From positions 1-42,129 of the forward strand of contig DMXM01000018.1 in the NCBI GenBank assembly GCA_003482905.1: DNA of 42,129 nt, written 5' to 3'. Numbering within the stretch: position 1 is the first letter of the stretch; each line of letters starts with the position of its first letter. This DNA comes from Elusimicrobiota bacterium (GTDB taxonomy: Bacteria; Elusimicrobiota; Elusimicrobia; Elusimicrobiales; UBA9959). A program made the translations under genes and the position numbers. Shown here one piece after another: positions 32,463 through 41,016 of the stretch. The notes beneath the pieces were generated by a model. The model saw nothing but the letters and a program-made list of their open reading frames with translations, did not search any database and had not been told where the DNA came from.

Positions 32463-33041
32463 TCACTCCTGCTGCCCGCCCCAGGACTCGATACGGTCCA
32501 CAATATCCTGGAACTTGAACGGCTTTACATAATACGCGTCGGCTCCGGCCGCGAGGATCTTGCTTTTTATATCCTCGGAATCGTAACCCGTAACGGCTAT
32601 GACCAGCGTGCGCTTGTTGCTCGCTTTAATTATTTCGCACACCTTGAAGCCGTTAATATCCGGCAGCATGATGTCGAGAATGACCACGTCGGGTTTCTCG
32701 CTGCCCACCAGGGACCCGGCCTGGAAGCCGTCGAGGGCGGAAAAGATATCCCACTTTTTCTTGAAAGTCCTGAAGAACCTTTCCATCAGTTTCAGGAATT
32801 TCTCGTCGTCTTCGACAATAAGTACCTTCTTCGGAGTTGTCATGCGTTCAGTAAATTCCTCCGGCACGGGGATATTATTCTCCTTCAGGAAATCCTCGAG
32901 GTCCTCGGCCTTTATTCGCCTGTGGCCGCCCAGAGTATTAAAGGCCTTAAGGCGCCCCGCGTCCACCCAATTCGCCACCGTACCCGGCGACAGCTCAAGC
33001 ATTTTCGCCACTTCAAAAGTGCTAAAGATCTTCTGTCTCAT
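32463..33041 (-). CDS. HTH (MerR/excisionase-type) + receiver domain fusion regulator
   Basis: 192 residues from ATG 33041 (ribosome binding site GGGGA). Residues 6-55 are a MerR/excisionase-like winged helix (STFEVAKMLELSPGTVANWVDAGRLKAF, then GGHRRIKAEDLEDFL). Residues 70-187 are a CheY-like receiver with acidic pair E77-D78-D79, phospho-acceptor Asp123 (VILDIMLPDINGF), Thr151 and Lys173 (YYVKPF). The order, DNA-binding part first and receiver last, is the reverse of usual response regulators. Phosphorylation by an unlinked histidine kinase is likely as no kinase is adjacent. It is divergent from the signalling operon starting at 33366, which it might control; that is inference from position. 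Confidence 0.88.
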   Translation of the reverse strand: MRQKIFSTFEVAKMLELSPGTVANWVDAGRLKAFNTLGGHRRIKAEDLEDFLKENNIPVPEEFTERMTTPKKVLIVEDDEKFLKLMERFFRTFKKKWDIFSALDGFQAGSLVGSEKPDVVILDIMLPDINGFKVCEIIKASNKRTLVIAVTGYDSEDIKSKILAAGADAYYVKPFKFQDIVDRIESWGGQQE

Positions 33042-33132
33042 GTTGTAAATTCCCCGTTGTTTATCTTGCGCATTGCACCGCAGAGGCGGCCGCGCAGGCA
33101 TTGTGATTTTTACGACTTTTAGTCTTTTTACT

Positions 33133-33160
33133 ATTATACCATATTACACGGTTCCAACAA
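33133..33160 (-). promoter_or_regulatory. promoter of the HTH-receiver gene
   Basis: On the minus strand TTGTTG (33155-33160), 16 bp, TATAAT (33133-33138) with TGG just before the -10. The leader downstream holds the short inverted repeat GACTTTTAGTC (33116-33126). It shares the 324-bp gene-free region 33042-33365 with the divergent promoter at 33278; nothing else was seen there. Confidence 0.65.
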
Positions 33161-33277
33161 GCCCCGGGCGCCGCAAATTGCGCGCCGTTTCCGGCAGGTC
33201 AAGAGGCGAAGTTCCCGGGACGGCAAAAAACACGGCATGCCCAAACCCTTTCCCTGCCGTTAGTCCGCCTTGCCCGT

Positions 33278-33306
33278 TTGCATTGATATATATTATGTTT
33301 TATAAT
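33278..33306 (+). promoter_or_regulatory. promoter of the receiver-GGDDF/kinase operon
   Basis: TTGCAT (33278-33283), 17-bp spacer, TATAAT (33301-33306), about 60 bp before the TTG start of the first gene. Confidence 0.75.
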
Positions 33307-33365
33307 AATATCAGCGCTCTATAGAATGGTATCCTTCTTCGTACACCCGTTTTTTTGGGGGGACC

Positions 33366-34301
33366 TTGCTGGCAAAAAAAGTACTGGTGGTGGATGACGA
33401 CCCTAATGTGGGACTGTTGATTTCCGCCGTCCTTAAAAAATACAACTACGCCGTGACCACCCTTTACCACGGTGAAGAGGTCCTCTCTTTTCTGCGCGAC
33501 AATAAGCCCGACCTGATATTGCTCGACCTGCGCATGCCCGGCATAGACGGCTACGCGCTCTGCAAGCGCATACGCGAAGCTCCCGAGACCCGTGATATCC
33601 CGGTGGTGATCCTCAGCGGCGTGGCGGAAATGGACGCCAAGGTCAACACCATAGAGCTCGGGGCGGACGATTTCATAACCAAGCCTTTCGACGTAAGGGA
33701 ACTGAGGGCGCGCGTCAACCGCATCCTCAAGCGCAAAAGCGCCGATACCGCGCTTAACCCGCTGACGAGGCTCCCCGGCAGCCCGGCCATAGAAGAGGAG
33801 GTCATGCGCCGCGTGGCGGACGAAGAGCCCTTTGCTTTCTGCTATGTGGACGCCGACAATTTCAAAGCCTACAACGACGTCTACGGCTACGCCAAGGGCG
33901 ACGAGGTCATAAAGCGCATAGCCGCGCTGCTCGCGGAAAAAGCCAGGGAGGCGGCCGGGGACGACTATTTTGTGGGACACGTCGGGGGGGATGACTTTGT
34001 GCTGGTGACGGGCCAGGACGCCGCCGAGCCGGCGGCAAAAGCCATAACGGAGGAATTCGACCGCGTCATTCCAGAATTCTACAACGAAGCGGACCGCAAG
34101 CGCGGGTTCATCACCACCATGGACCGCAAGAATAAAACCAGGGACTTCCCTATCATGTCCCTTACGGTGGCCATAGTCGCCCCCAAAACACAGCAGAAAC
34201 ATTACGCCAAAATAGTGGAGTGCGCGGCCGAACTGAAGCATTACGCCAAGGACCTGGGGACAAGGCACGGAAGCATTTACGTCAGGGACAGGCGTCTATG
34301 A
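33366..34301 (+). CDS. response regulator with receiver and GGDEF-like (GGDDF) domain
   Basis: 311 residues beginning with TTG at 33366 after a G-run acting as ribosome binding site; the receiver needs this start, since its first strand is KKVLVVDDD. Receiver residues 4-122 have D10-D11-D12, phospho-acceptor Asp54 (LLDLRMPGIDG), Ser84 and Lys106 (ITKPFD). Residues about 130-310 are a GGDEF-type domain with NPLTRLPGSPAIEEE, DADNFKAYNDVYGYAKGDEV and GGDDF (207-211) in place of GG(D/E)EF. The Glu-to-Asp change at the fourth position leaves activity uncertain: it could be a weak cyclase, a c-di-GMP receptor or a structural output. Its stop overlaps the kinase start (ATGA), so it belongs to the phosphorylation operon. 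Confidence 0.88.
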   Translation: MLAKKVLVVDDDPNVGLLISAVLKKYNYAVTTLYHGEEVLSFLRDNKPDLILLDLRMPGIDGYALCKRIREAPETRDIPVVILSGVAEMDAKVNTIELGADDFITKPFDVRELRARVNRILKRKSADTALNPLTRLPGSPAIEEEVMRRVADEEPFAFCYVDADNFKAYNDVYGYAKGDEVIKRIAALLAEKAREAAGDDYFVGHVGGDDFVLVTGQDAAEPAAKAITEEFDRVIPEFYNEADRKRGFITTMDRKNKTRDFPIMSLTVAIVAPKTQQKHYAKIVECAAELKHYAKDLGTRHGSIYVRDRRL

Positions 34302-36331
34302 CAGACAAAGAGCCCGATTTCACGGGGACCATTTTCGCCGGCTGCAAACTGATCAGCAAACTGGGGCAGGGCGGGATGGGAACCGTTTACAAGGCCCTCC
34401 ATATAACCCTGGATAAGCTGGTCTGCGTTAAACTTCTTTCCCCCGAGCTCGCGCGGGAACAGCGCAACGTGGATTTTTTTCTGCGCGAGGCCCGCTCGGC
34501 GGCCAAGCTCGAACACCCCAATATCGTCCATGTCTACAATTTCGGCCAGGAGAATGGTTCCTACTTCATAATAATGTCCTACGTGGAGGGCAAGAGCCTG
34601 CAGGACCTGGTGGCGAAAAAAGGCCCGCTGGAGACAAACGAGGCCGCGGGCATACTGACCGGCGTGCTCAACGGCCTCGCCCACGCCCACCTGAACAGCA
34701 TCATACACCGCGACATAAAACCCTCCAACATATTGATCGGGACCGACGGCGTTCCCCGCATAGTGGATTTTGGGCTGGCGCGCAGCCTGAGCGAGGAAAA
34801 GCAGCTTACCCTGGCGGGCGAGACGGTCGGCACGGCCTATTTTATGTCTCCGGAACAGGGCCTGGCCGGGCAGGTGGACGCCCGGACGGACCTCTACGCC
34901 GTGGGCGCCACCTTCTACTACGTGCTCAGCGGTAAATACCCCTTCGAAGGAAAAAGTTCCGTGGAAGTCATACACAAGCACATTGGCGACCCCGTTCCCA
35001 ACATAATCCTGGCGCGGCCGGACGTGCCCCTCTGGGCCGCGCGCGTTATAGAGCGCCTCATGCGTAAAAGACCGGCGGAGCGCTACCAGAGCGCCGGGGA
35101 AGTCATAAGCGAACTGAACGGATATATTTCCGGCGAGGCCTCATCGCATGGCGCCCCGCTGGAGAAGACTTTCGACATGCCCGAAGTTACGGCGAGAATT
35201 AAGGGAGGCGGCCAGGAACCCCCGCCCGCCTCTCTTGAAAGGGCGGCCCCGGCGGCTTCAGCCAGGGCCTCGGCCCCGCGCCGCGCCGCGGGAGAAACCG
35301 CACTGCAGCTGGGCGCGCTGCACAACGGCATAAAGATCGCAATGCACCTGGCCCTTACGCTGGCGGGCACGGGTTTATTTATTTTCGCCGGGGCTTCCGG
35401 CAATACCGCCGGTTCTCTCTCCTCCCCGCTGACCTCCAGCCCCCTGTCCGTATTCTTCCTGGGCGGCGCCGGCGCCGCCCTTTTCATCTGGGCGCTCCGG
35501 CAGAAACCGCGCTTCACTCCGGCCTACGCCTTTTTCGCGCTGGCGGCAGCGGCGGCGGCCTACGCGGGCGGAGCCTATATACCGGCCCCCGAAGGCGCCG
35601 ACACCGTGACCAAAAGCTTCCTGGCGCTTAAGTTGTGCGTTGAAAACATTCTCTCTCCCGCCAACGCCCTGGTCTACGCGCTTTTCCTGTACCTGGGGGC
35701 CTCGAAAGCGGTTTATAAGGACGCCTGGGCGATAAAGGGACTGGCAGCGGCCGCCTACCTGGGCGGGCTTTTCCTGACCTATATTTATTTCAGCGCGGGG
35801 GGAGATATCGCCCCCGAAAAAGCCTGGCTGGCCGCCGGCGGCGCTCTGGCCCTGGCGGGGCTGATAACGGCGTTCACACAGAAAGAATTCACCCTTTTAT
35901 TCAACCCGCAGCTGCTGTTCCTGGCCGCCAATCTCGCCATGTTCGCCATGTTCACCAACCCCCGGGTGGAGGCCATAACAAACGAGAAAGCCAGGGCGGA
36001 GGCCTTCCGGGCAGATCAGGTGAACCGCGCGAACGCGGATAATTACCGGCGCGCCCTGGAGGCCGCCCAGGCCGAGGCCCTTTACGACGTGGAGGGCCGC
36101 CCGATAACGAGAAACCCGCCGCCGCCGCCGGAAGAGATCAAGCCGGCCGATACCGGCAGCCTGCGCAGCCTGGCGCGGATAGAGTACTACAAGGCCCTGA
36201 CCCTGCGCATAAGCGCGGCCCTTGCCGGGTCCGCCGGCATAATTTTCATAGCGCTCTTCCTGGCCATGATGGCCAACGCCTGCTTCATAGAGGAACTTCT
36301 GACGGCGTACGGGAAGAGGGAGCTTCTTTAG
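34298..36331 (+). CDS. Ser/Thr protein kinase with C-terminal polytopic membrane domain
   Basis: 677 residues from ATG 34298 (overlaps the preceding stop). Kinase domain about 16-275 in Hanks-type order: glycine loop GQGGMGTVY (23-31), Lys45 (CVKLL), catalytic HRDIKPSN (137-144, Asp139), DFG (Asp157) and MSPEQ. All catalytic residues are present. A Pro/Ala-rich linker (about 280-335) leads to about eight membrane helices (345-675), including one near the C-terminus; part of the loop around 585-645 is charged. The kinase faces the cytoplasm and the membrane domain may sense an envelope signal or only anchor it. It lies between the receiver protein and a second kinase. Confidence 0.92.
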   Translation: MTDKEPDFTGTIFAGCKLISKLGQGGMGTVYKALHITLDKLVCVKLLSPELAREQRNVDFFLREARSAAKLEHPNIVHVYNFGQENGSYFIIMSYVEGKSLQDLVAKKGPLETNEAAGILTGVLNGLAHAHLNSIIHRDIKPSNILIGTDGVPRIVDFGLARSLSEEKQLTLAGETVGTAYFMSPEQGLAGQVDARTDLYAVGATFYYVLSGKYPFEGKSSVEVIHKHIGDPVPNIILARPDVPLWAARVIERLMRKRPAERYQSAGEVISELNGYISGEASSHGAPLEKTFDMPEVTARIKGGGQEPPPASLERAAPAASARASAPRRAAGETALQLGALHNGIKIAMHLALTLAGTGLFIFAGASGNTAGSLSSPLTSSPLSVFFLGGAGAALFIWALRQKPRFTPAYAFFALAAAAAAYAGGAYIPAPEGADTVTKSFLALKLCVENILSPANALVYALFLYLGASKAVYKDAWAIKGLAAAAYLGGLFLTYIYFSAGGDIAPEKAWLAAGGALALAGLITAFTQKEFTLLFNPQLLFLAANLAMFAMFTNPRVEAITNEKARAEAFRADQVNRANADNYRRALEAAQAEALYDVEGRPITRNPPPPPEEIKPADTGSLRSLARIEYYKALTLRISAALAGSAGIIFIALFLAMMANACFIEELLTAYGKRELL

Positions 36332-36343
36332 AGGAGAAAAAAC

Positions 36344-39300
36344 GTGCGCAAATTCATATTCTCGGACATACTGTGGGGACTGGCCCTGACGCTGGCCGCC
36401 CTCTTCTTTTATTTCACCGGCACCGGCCTGGAGACCGCCGAGCTGAAGTTCTACGACTTCCGCTCCCGCCTGAGCGCCGAAGCCCCGGCCAAAAGCGATA
36501 TAGCGGTGATCGAGATAAACGACGACAGCATTTCCAAAATAGGCCGCTGGCCCTGGTCGCGTTCGAAGATAGCCGACATGCTGGTCTGGCTCTCCTCCGC
36601 CCCGGCCAGGCCCTCCGTAATAGGCCTGAACATCCTTTTCTCGGAGCCAGAAAAGAACAGCGACGCGGCCCTGGCCGAAACGCTCAAAGCCAAATACACG
36701 GAACTGGTGGCGGCCAAGAAGATAAAGGAGACCGGCAAGGAGTCGGAATTCCTGCTGGCCATTGAAACCGCTAAGAAAGCCATGGACAACGACGCCAAAC
36801 TGGCGGAAGCCTGCGCGGCCGCCGGCAACGTGGTGCTGCCGCTTTACTTCGCCACCGGCACCCCGGTTTCCAAACCCAAGCCCGAGCCCGATTGGCTCAA
36901 GCGCCTGGCCCCGTCGGTCTCGCACAATGCCGGACCCGCCGAGATGAGCGTGGAAGCCACCGAGATGAGCCTGCCGCTGGATATTCTCGCCTCCTCCGCC
37001 GCCGGCGCGGGCCACGTCAACGTCTTCAGCGACATAGACGGGGCGGTACGCAAGGAGTATCCCTATATCCCCTACGGCCAGAATTTCTACCCATCCTTCG
37101 CGGCGGAGTTAGTGCGGGTCAGCCTTGGCCTGACGCCGGACAAGGTGGTGGTGTCCCCCGGCTCGTCGGCGGCCTTCGGCAAAAGCCTGATGCCGCTGGG
37201 ACCGGACTCGTCGGCGCTGCTGGCCTTCAACAAGAGCAAGACTTTCAAGTATTACTCTTTCTACGACGTGATGAACGACAAGATAGTGCCGGAGGCCTTC
37301 AAAGACAAGATCGTCCTGATCGGCCTTACCGCGCAGGGGGTGGGCAGCCTTTACGTGACCCCCACCGACAGCGCGATGTCCACGGTGGACTTTACCGCCA
37401 CCGTGGTGGGCAATATCCTCTCGGGACGCTTCATCTCCCGCCCGGAGTGGGCCTACCCGGCCGAGCTGGGCCTCATCATAATAGCCGGCCTTTTCACGGC
37501 CTTCCTCCTGCCGCGCCTTAAGGCGGGCACCGGCGCCGTGCTGGCCGGGGGAATGTTCGCCGCGCTGGTAACCGCGGGAATGTTCCTTTTCACCTCAAAG
37601 GGCCTGTGGCTGAAGATCATGTATCCCGCCGTGGTGCTGGTAGCCGGTTATATCTTCGTCATCACCAAACGCTTCTTCAGCACGGAAAAGAAAAAAGAAC
37701 TTATTGAGGTTTCACAGATCGAGACCAACAAGATGCTTGGCCTGTCCTTCCAGGGCCAGGGCATGCTGGACCTGGCTTTCGAGAAATTCCGCCTGTGCCC
37801 GCTCGACGTCAACATGAAGGACACACTCTACAACCTGGCGCTGGACTTCGAGCGCAAGCGCCAGTACAACAAGGCCGTCGCGGTCTACGAGCACATCTCC
37901 GGCCGTGACCCGGAGTTCAAGGATATCAAGACGAAGATAGACATGTTGAAGAAGGCCGCGGACGGGGCCGTCTTCGGCAACGTAGGGGGCAAGAACGGCG
38001 GCGGGGACGCCACCATGATGGTGGCGGGATCGAGCGCCACGCCCATGCTAGGCCGCTATGAGATCAAAAAGGAACTGGGCAAGGGCGCCATGGGCATAGT
38101 TTACCTTGGCGTGGACCCGAAGATAAACCGCCAGGTGGCCATTAAGACCATGCGTTTCGAGGAAGGCCTGGAAGAAAAGGCCATGAAGGACCTCAAGGAC
38201 CGCTTCTTCCGCGAGGCCCAGGCGGCGGGCAACCTGACCCACCCGAACATAGTAAAGATCTTCGACGCCGGCGAGGAACAGGACATCGCCTACATAGCCA
38301 TGGAGCTCCTGAAAGGCGACGACCTGAAGAAGTGGTCGACAAAGGACAACCTGCTGCCCACGGAAAAAGCGCTTGAATACATAGCCCGGGCTGCCGAGGC
38401 GCTGGACTACGCGCACAAGAACGGCGTAGTGCACCGCGACATAAAACCGGCCAACATCATGCTGCTCGACGACGGCACTATAAGGGTGGCCGACTTCGGC
38501 ATAGCCCGCATAACCGAGCATTCTAAAACCGCCACCGGAACGGTGCTGGGCACGCCCTACTACATGAGCCCCGAGCAGATCGCCGGCAAGAAGGTGGACG
38601 GCCGCGCAGACCTGTTCTCCCTGGGAGTCACGCTTTACGAGATGCTCACCGGCGAGAGGCCCTGGAAGGGGGGGGAATCCATAGGCACCCTGCTATTCCA
38701 GATAACCTCGGACCCCTACCCGGACCCGATGACCATAAAACCGGACCTTCCGCCCGGCATACTGGCGGTGATAGACAAAGCCCTCAAGAAAAACCCGGAG
38801 GAGCGCTTCCAGACCGGCGGAGAGATGGCCGAAGCGATAAGGGCCGTGATGGCCGGGAAAACACCGGAGATAAGATCCACGCCGACGCCCCAGGCGGCCC
38901 CAGCGCCGCAGCCCAAACCGGCAGAAGCCGCGGCAAAACCGGCGGCAATTAAATCCGAACCGGCCCAGCGGCCGCCCGTTGCCGCGCCGGTAAATCCGGC
39001 GCCGGCGGCCCCCCAGGCCCCTGCGGCACAGCAGAAACAGGCGCCGGCCGCCTCCGCGCCGGCCGCGCAGATACAGCCAAAACCTTTCTCCCCGGCGCCG
39101 GCTCCCGCCGCCGCTCCAATGGCCGCGCCGCAGCCCAAACCGCCCGCTCCGGCGCAGCCCGCCGCTGCCCCCGCCGGCATCGAACTCGCCCCCAGGGCCG
39201 GGCTTGAGATGACATTGAACGTCGCCCCTAAACCGGAGATCAAGCCCGCCGCCGCGCCGCAGCCGGCGCCGGCCGCGCCTGTACCGGCGCCCGCACCAGC

Positions 39301-39400
39301 CCCCGTCCGGCCCCAGGCGCCCAGCCCCGCGCCGTCGGTTTCCGGGAGAGACTTCGAAAAAACGCTCCCGCTGATTTACCCTGAAGAGGATAAAAAATGA
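36344..39400 (+). CDS. CHASE2 sensor Ser/Thr protein kinase
   Basis: 1018 residues from GTG 36344 (ribosome binding site GAGGAG). Order: membrane helix (8-26); extracytoplasmic CHASE2 domain (about 28-365; begins LKFYDFRSRL, IAVIEINDDSISKIGRWPW); three membrane helices (about 371-390, 397-415, 425-442); TPR-like helices (about 460-540); kinase domain (about 570-838) with GKGAMGIVY (579-587), Lys601, HRDIKPAN (697-704), DFG (Asp717) and MSPEQ; then a 170-residue Pro/Ala/Lys/Gln-rich tail ending in a short acidic segment. CHASE2 senses unknown extracellular cues. The tail is low complexity and may be a tether or substrate region. Its stop overlaps the phosphatase start. Confidence 0.93.
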   Translation: MRKFIFSDILWGLALTLAALFFYFTGTGLETAELKFYDFRSRLSAEAPAKSDIAVIEINDDSISKIGRWPWSRSKIADMLVWLSSAPARPSVIGLNILFSEPEKNSDAALAETLKAKYTELVAAKKIKETGKESEFLLAIETAKKAMDNDAKLAEACAAAGNVVLPLYFATGTPVSKPKPEPDWLKRLAPSVSHNAGPAEMSVEATEMSLPLDILASSAAGAGHVNVFSDIDGAVRKEYPYIPYGQNFYPSFAAELVRVSLGLTPDKVVVSPGSSAAFGKSLMPLGPDSSALLAFNKSKTFKYYSFYDVMNDKIVPEAFKDKIVLIGLTAQGVGSLYVTPTDSAMSTVDFTATVVGNILSGRFISRPEWAYPAELGLIIIAGLFTAFLLPRLKAGTGAVLAGGMFAALVTAGMFLFTSKGLWLKIMYPAVVLVAGYIFVITKRFFSTEKKKELIEVSQIETNKMLGLSFQGQGMLDLAFEKFRLCPLDVNMKDTLYNLALDFERKRQYNKAVAVYEHISGRDPEFKDIKTKIDMLKKAADGAVFGNVGGKNGGGDATMMVAGSSATPMLGRYEIKKELGKGAMGIVYLGVDPKINRQVAIKTMRFEEGLEEKAMKDLKDRFFREAQAAGNLTHPNIVKIFDAGEEQDIAYIAMELLKGDDLKKWSTKDNLLPTEKALEYIARAAEALDYAHKNGVVHRDIKPANIMLLDDGTIRVADFGIARITEHSKTATGTVLGTPYYMSPEQIAGKKVDGRADLFSLGVTLYEMLTGERPWKGGESIGTLLFQITSDPYPDPMTIKPDLPPGILAVIDKALKKNPEERFQTGGEMAEAIRAVMAGKTPEIRSTPTPQAAPAPQPKPAEAAAKPAAIKSEPAQRPPVAAPVNPAPAAPQAPAAQQKQAPAASAPAAQIQPKPFSPAPAPAAAPMAAPQPKPPAPAQPAAAPAGIELAPRAGLEMTLNVAPKPEIKPAAAPQPAPAAPVPAPAPAPVRPQAPSPAPSVSGRDFEKTLPLIYPEEDKK

Positions 39401-40197
39401 CGATCAAACTGCAATTCGCGGCCGTTTCTGACACCGGCAAGGTCCGCAATAACAACGAGGACAGCTATCTTCTGGCTCCGGAGCTGGAGCTCGCCATGGT
39501 GGCCGACGGGATGGGCGGCCATAAATCGGGCGAAGTTGCCAGCTCCCTGGCGGTCAAGGTGACGCGCGACAAGTACTTTTCGATGAACAGCACCGGGATG
39601 AAACCGGCCCCCTACAACGATAAATTCTCCCTTGAAGCCAACCAGCTGGGGTTCGCGGTGCAGCTCGCCAACTCCGTCATCTACGAGGCCGGTAATTCCG
39701 GCGCGGAGAACAAAGGCATGGGAACCACGCTGAGCGCGGCCCTCCTCAACAAGAGCCGCCTCTGCATAGCCCATATAGGCGACTCGCGCATCTACCTGGT
39801 CCGCGCCGGCAGTATCCGCCAGCTGACCGAGGACCACTCGCTTGTGATGGAACACGTAAGAAAAGGCCTGCTCACAAAAGAGCAGGCGGAAACCTCCCCG
39901 CTGCAGAACATCCTTACCCGCGCGCTGGGCGCCCAGAAGACCCCGGCGGTAGACCTGGTAGAGACCGAGCTGGCGGAGGGGGACAGGCTGCTGCTCTGCA
40001 CCGACGGGCTTTTTAAAGCGGTTAAGGAAGCCGAACTCCTTGAAACGCTCAAGATACAGCCCAACGACCAGAAAGCCTGCGAGTCGCTGGTAACGGCGGC
40101 CAACGCCAACGGCGGCCCGGACAACGTCACCGTAGTCATAGGCTCGGTCAGCAGAAAGACGCTGAAAGAAAACATAAAGGACATGTTCAAAAAATAA
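39397..40197 (+). CDS. PP2C-family Ser/Thr protein phosphatase (PrpC/Stp-like)
   Basis: Removes phosphate from Ser/Thr of kinase substrates using two metal ions. 266 residues with the full motif set: VSDTGKVRNNNEDSY, VADGMGGHKSGEVAS (metal Asp), GMGTTLSAALL, AHIGDSRIYLVR, LLLCTDGLFK and GPDNVTVVI. It has no membrane segment or signal, so it is cytoplasmic. The ATG at 39397 overlaps the CHASE2 kinase stop (ATGA), with AGAGGA upstream. Cognate pairing with one or both kinases is a strong inference from this overlap. Confidence 0.95.
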   Translation: MTIKLQFAAVSDTGKVRNNNEDSYLLAPELELAMVADGMGGHKSGEVASSLAVKVTRDKYFSMNSTGMKPAPYNDKFSLEANQLGFAVQLANSVIYEAGNSGAENKGMGTTLSAALLNKSRLCIAHIGDSRIYLVRAGSIRQLTEDHSLVMEHVRKGLLTKEQAETSPLQNILTRALGAQKTPAVDLVETELAEGDRLLLCTDGLFKAVKEAELLETLKIQPNDQKACESLVTAANANGGPDNVTVVIGSVSRKTLKENIKDMFKK

Positions 40198-40198
40198 T

Positions 40199-40849
40199 AT
40201 GCCTAAACTGATGATAAAATTTGAGGCGGCTTTTATCCGCGAAGTTAAGCTGGATAAACCCTCGTTCACCCTCGGCCGCAAGCCGGACAACGACATCCCG
40301 CTGGATAACGCGGCCGTCTCCGGCCACCACTGCAAGGTGTACGAATCCGGCGGCACCTGGTTCGTGGAGGACCTGAACTCCACCAACGGCACTTTTGTCA
40401 ACGGCAAAAAGGTGCTTAAGGCCGGGCTCAAGACCGGCGACACCGTTACCGTGGTAAAATATTCGCTGCTTTTCTCCGAAGAGACCGCCGCCCCGGCGGA
40501 GAAGCCCGAAATAGCCCTGCCGCCCCAGAGACAGAAAACGCCCCAGGGCGCGCTGGAGGTGCTGGAGAATCCGGCCGACGACAGGAAGGATTTCGAACTT
40601 ACCGCGCTTTCCACCTACATAGGCAAATCCTCCCAGGCGAGCATCCCCTACAAAAGCGGGGGGCTTTTCGGCGGCGGGCCGGAGCTGGCGGCCGTGATAA
40701 CCATGCGCCCGGACGGCTACTACCTTAACCCCATAAAGGAGGGCTACGCCAAGTACAACGGCAACCCTCTCGCGGAGAAGGTGGTATTGAAGAACGACGA
40801 TACCATAGAGGTGGGATCCACCAGGTTCAGGTTCTTCGTGAAGAAATAG
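40199..40849 (+). CDS. FHA-domain protein with a second, diverged FHA-like half
   Basis: 216 residues, starting one base after the phosphatase stop. Residues 1-95 form a forkhead-associated domain that binds phosphothreonine: FTLGRKPDNDI, AAVSGHHCKVY and DLNSTNGTFVNGKKV contain the Arg, Ser-x-x-His and Asn-Gly residues. A Pro/Gln linker follows (about 98-117). The second half (118-216: LSTYIGKSSQASIPY ... AKYNGNPL ... DTIEVGSTRFRFF) has the same strand pattern and GN-P turn but lacks the SxxH core, suggesting a degenerate FHA repeat. It is the reader component of the operon and may dock phosphorylated kinase or substrate. Confidence 0.9.
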   Translation: MPKLMIKFEAAFIREVKLDKPSFTLGRKPDNDIPLDNAAVSGHHCKVYESGGTWFVEDLNSTNGTFVNGKKVLKAGLKTGDTVTVVKYSLLFSEETAAPAEKPEIALPPQRQKTPQGALEVLENPADDRKDFELTALSTYIGKSSQASIPYKSGGLFGGGPELAAVITMRPDGYYLNPIKEGYAKYNGNPLAEKVVLKNDDTIEVGSTRFRFFVKK

Positions 40850-40865
40850 GCGGCCACGCGCCGAC

Positions 40866-40901
40866 AAAGGGCCGCCGGGCAGCCGGCGGCCCTTTATTTT
40901 T
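40866..40901 (+). terminator. strong intrinsic terminator of the kinase operon
   Basis: AAAGGGCCGCCGG (40866-40878), loop GCAG, CCGGCGGCCCTTT (40883-40895): 13 perfect base pairs followed by ATTTTT. Confidence 0.93.
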
Positions 40902-40925
40902 GGCAATCCGGGCCAAAGAGTGCCA

Positions 40926-40954
40926 TTGACACCGGCAACGGCTTTTGATAAACT
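40926..40954 (+). promoter_or_regulatory. promoter of groES-groEL
   Basis: TTGACA (40926-40931), 17-bp spacer, TAAACT (40949-40954). The -10 abuts the CIRCE element, as expected for HrcA repression. Confidence 0.6.
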
Positions 40955-40979
40955 AGCAATTGCAGGGTTTAAGTGCTAA
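40953..40979 (+). promoter_or_regulatory. CIRCE operator (HrcA site)
   Basis: CTAGCAATT (40953-40961), 9-bp spacer, AAGTGCTAA (40971-40979). The right arm matches the CIRCE consensus GAGTGCTAA in 8 of 9 positions; the left arm is weaker but keeps TAGCA; spacing is exactly 9. Position directly upstream of groES supports heat-shock control by the HrcA repressor, whose gene is not in the window. Confidence 0.82.
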
Positions 40980-41016
40980 ATATAATTTACAGAACGAAAA
41001 TACAGGAGGCAGTAAC

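Noticed and set aside
34220..34297. 26-codon extension of the first Ser/Thr kinase
   Set aside because: Lies wholly within the preceding gene; the ATG at 34298 gives the typical ATGA overlap and a normal kinase N-terminus.
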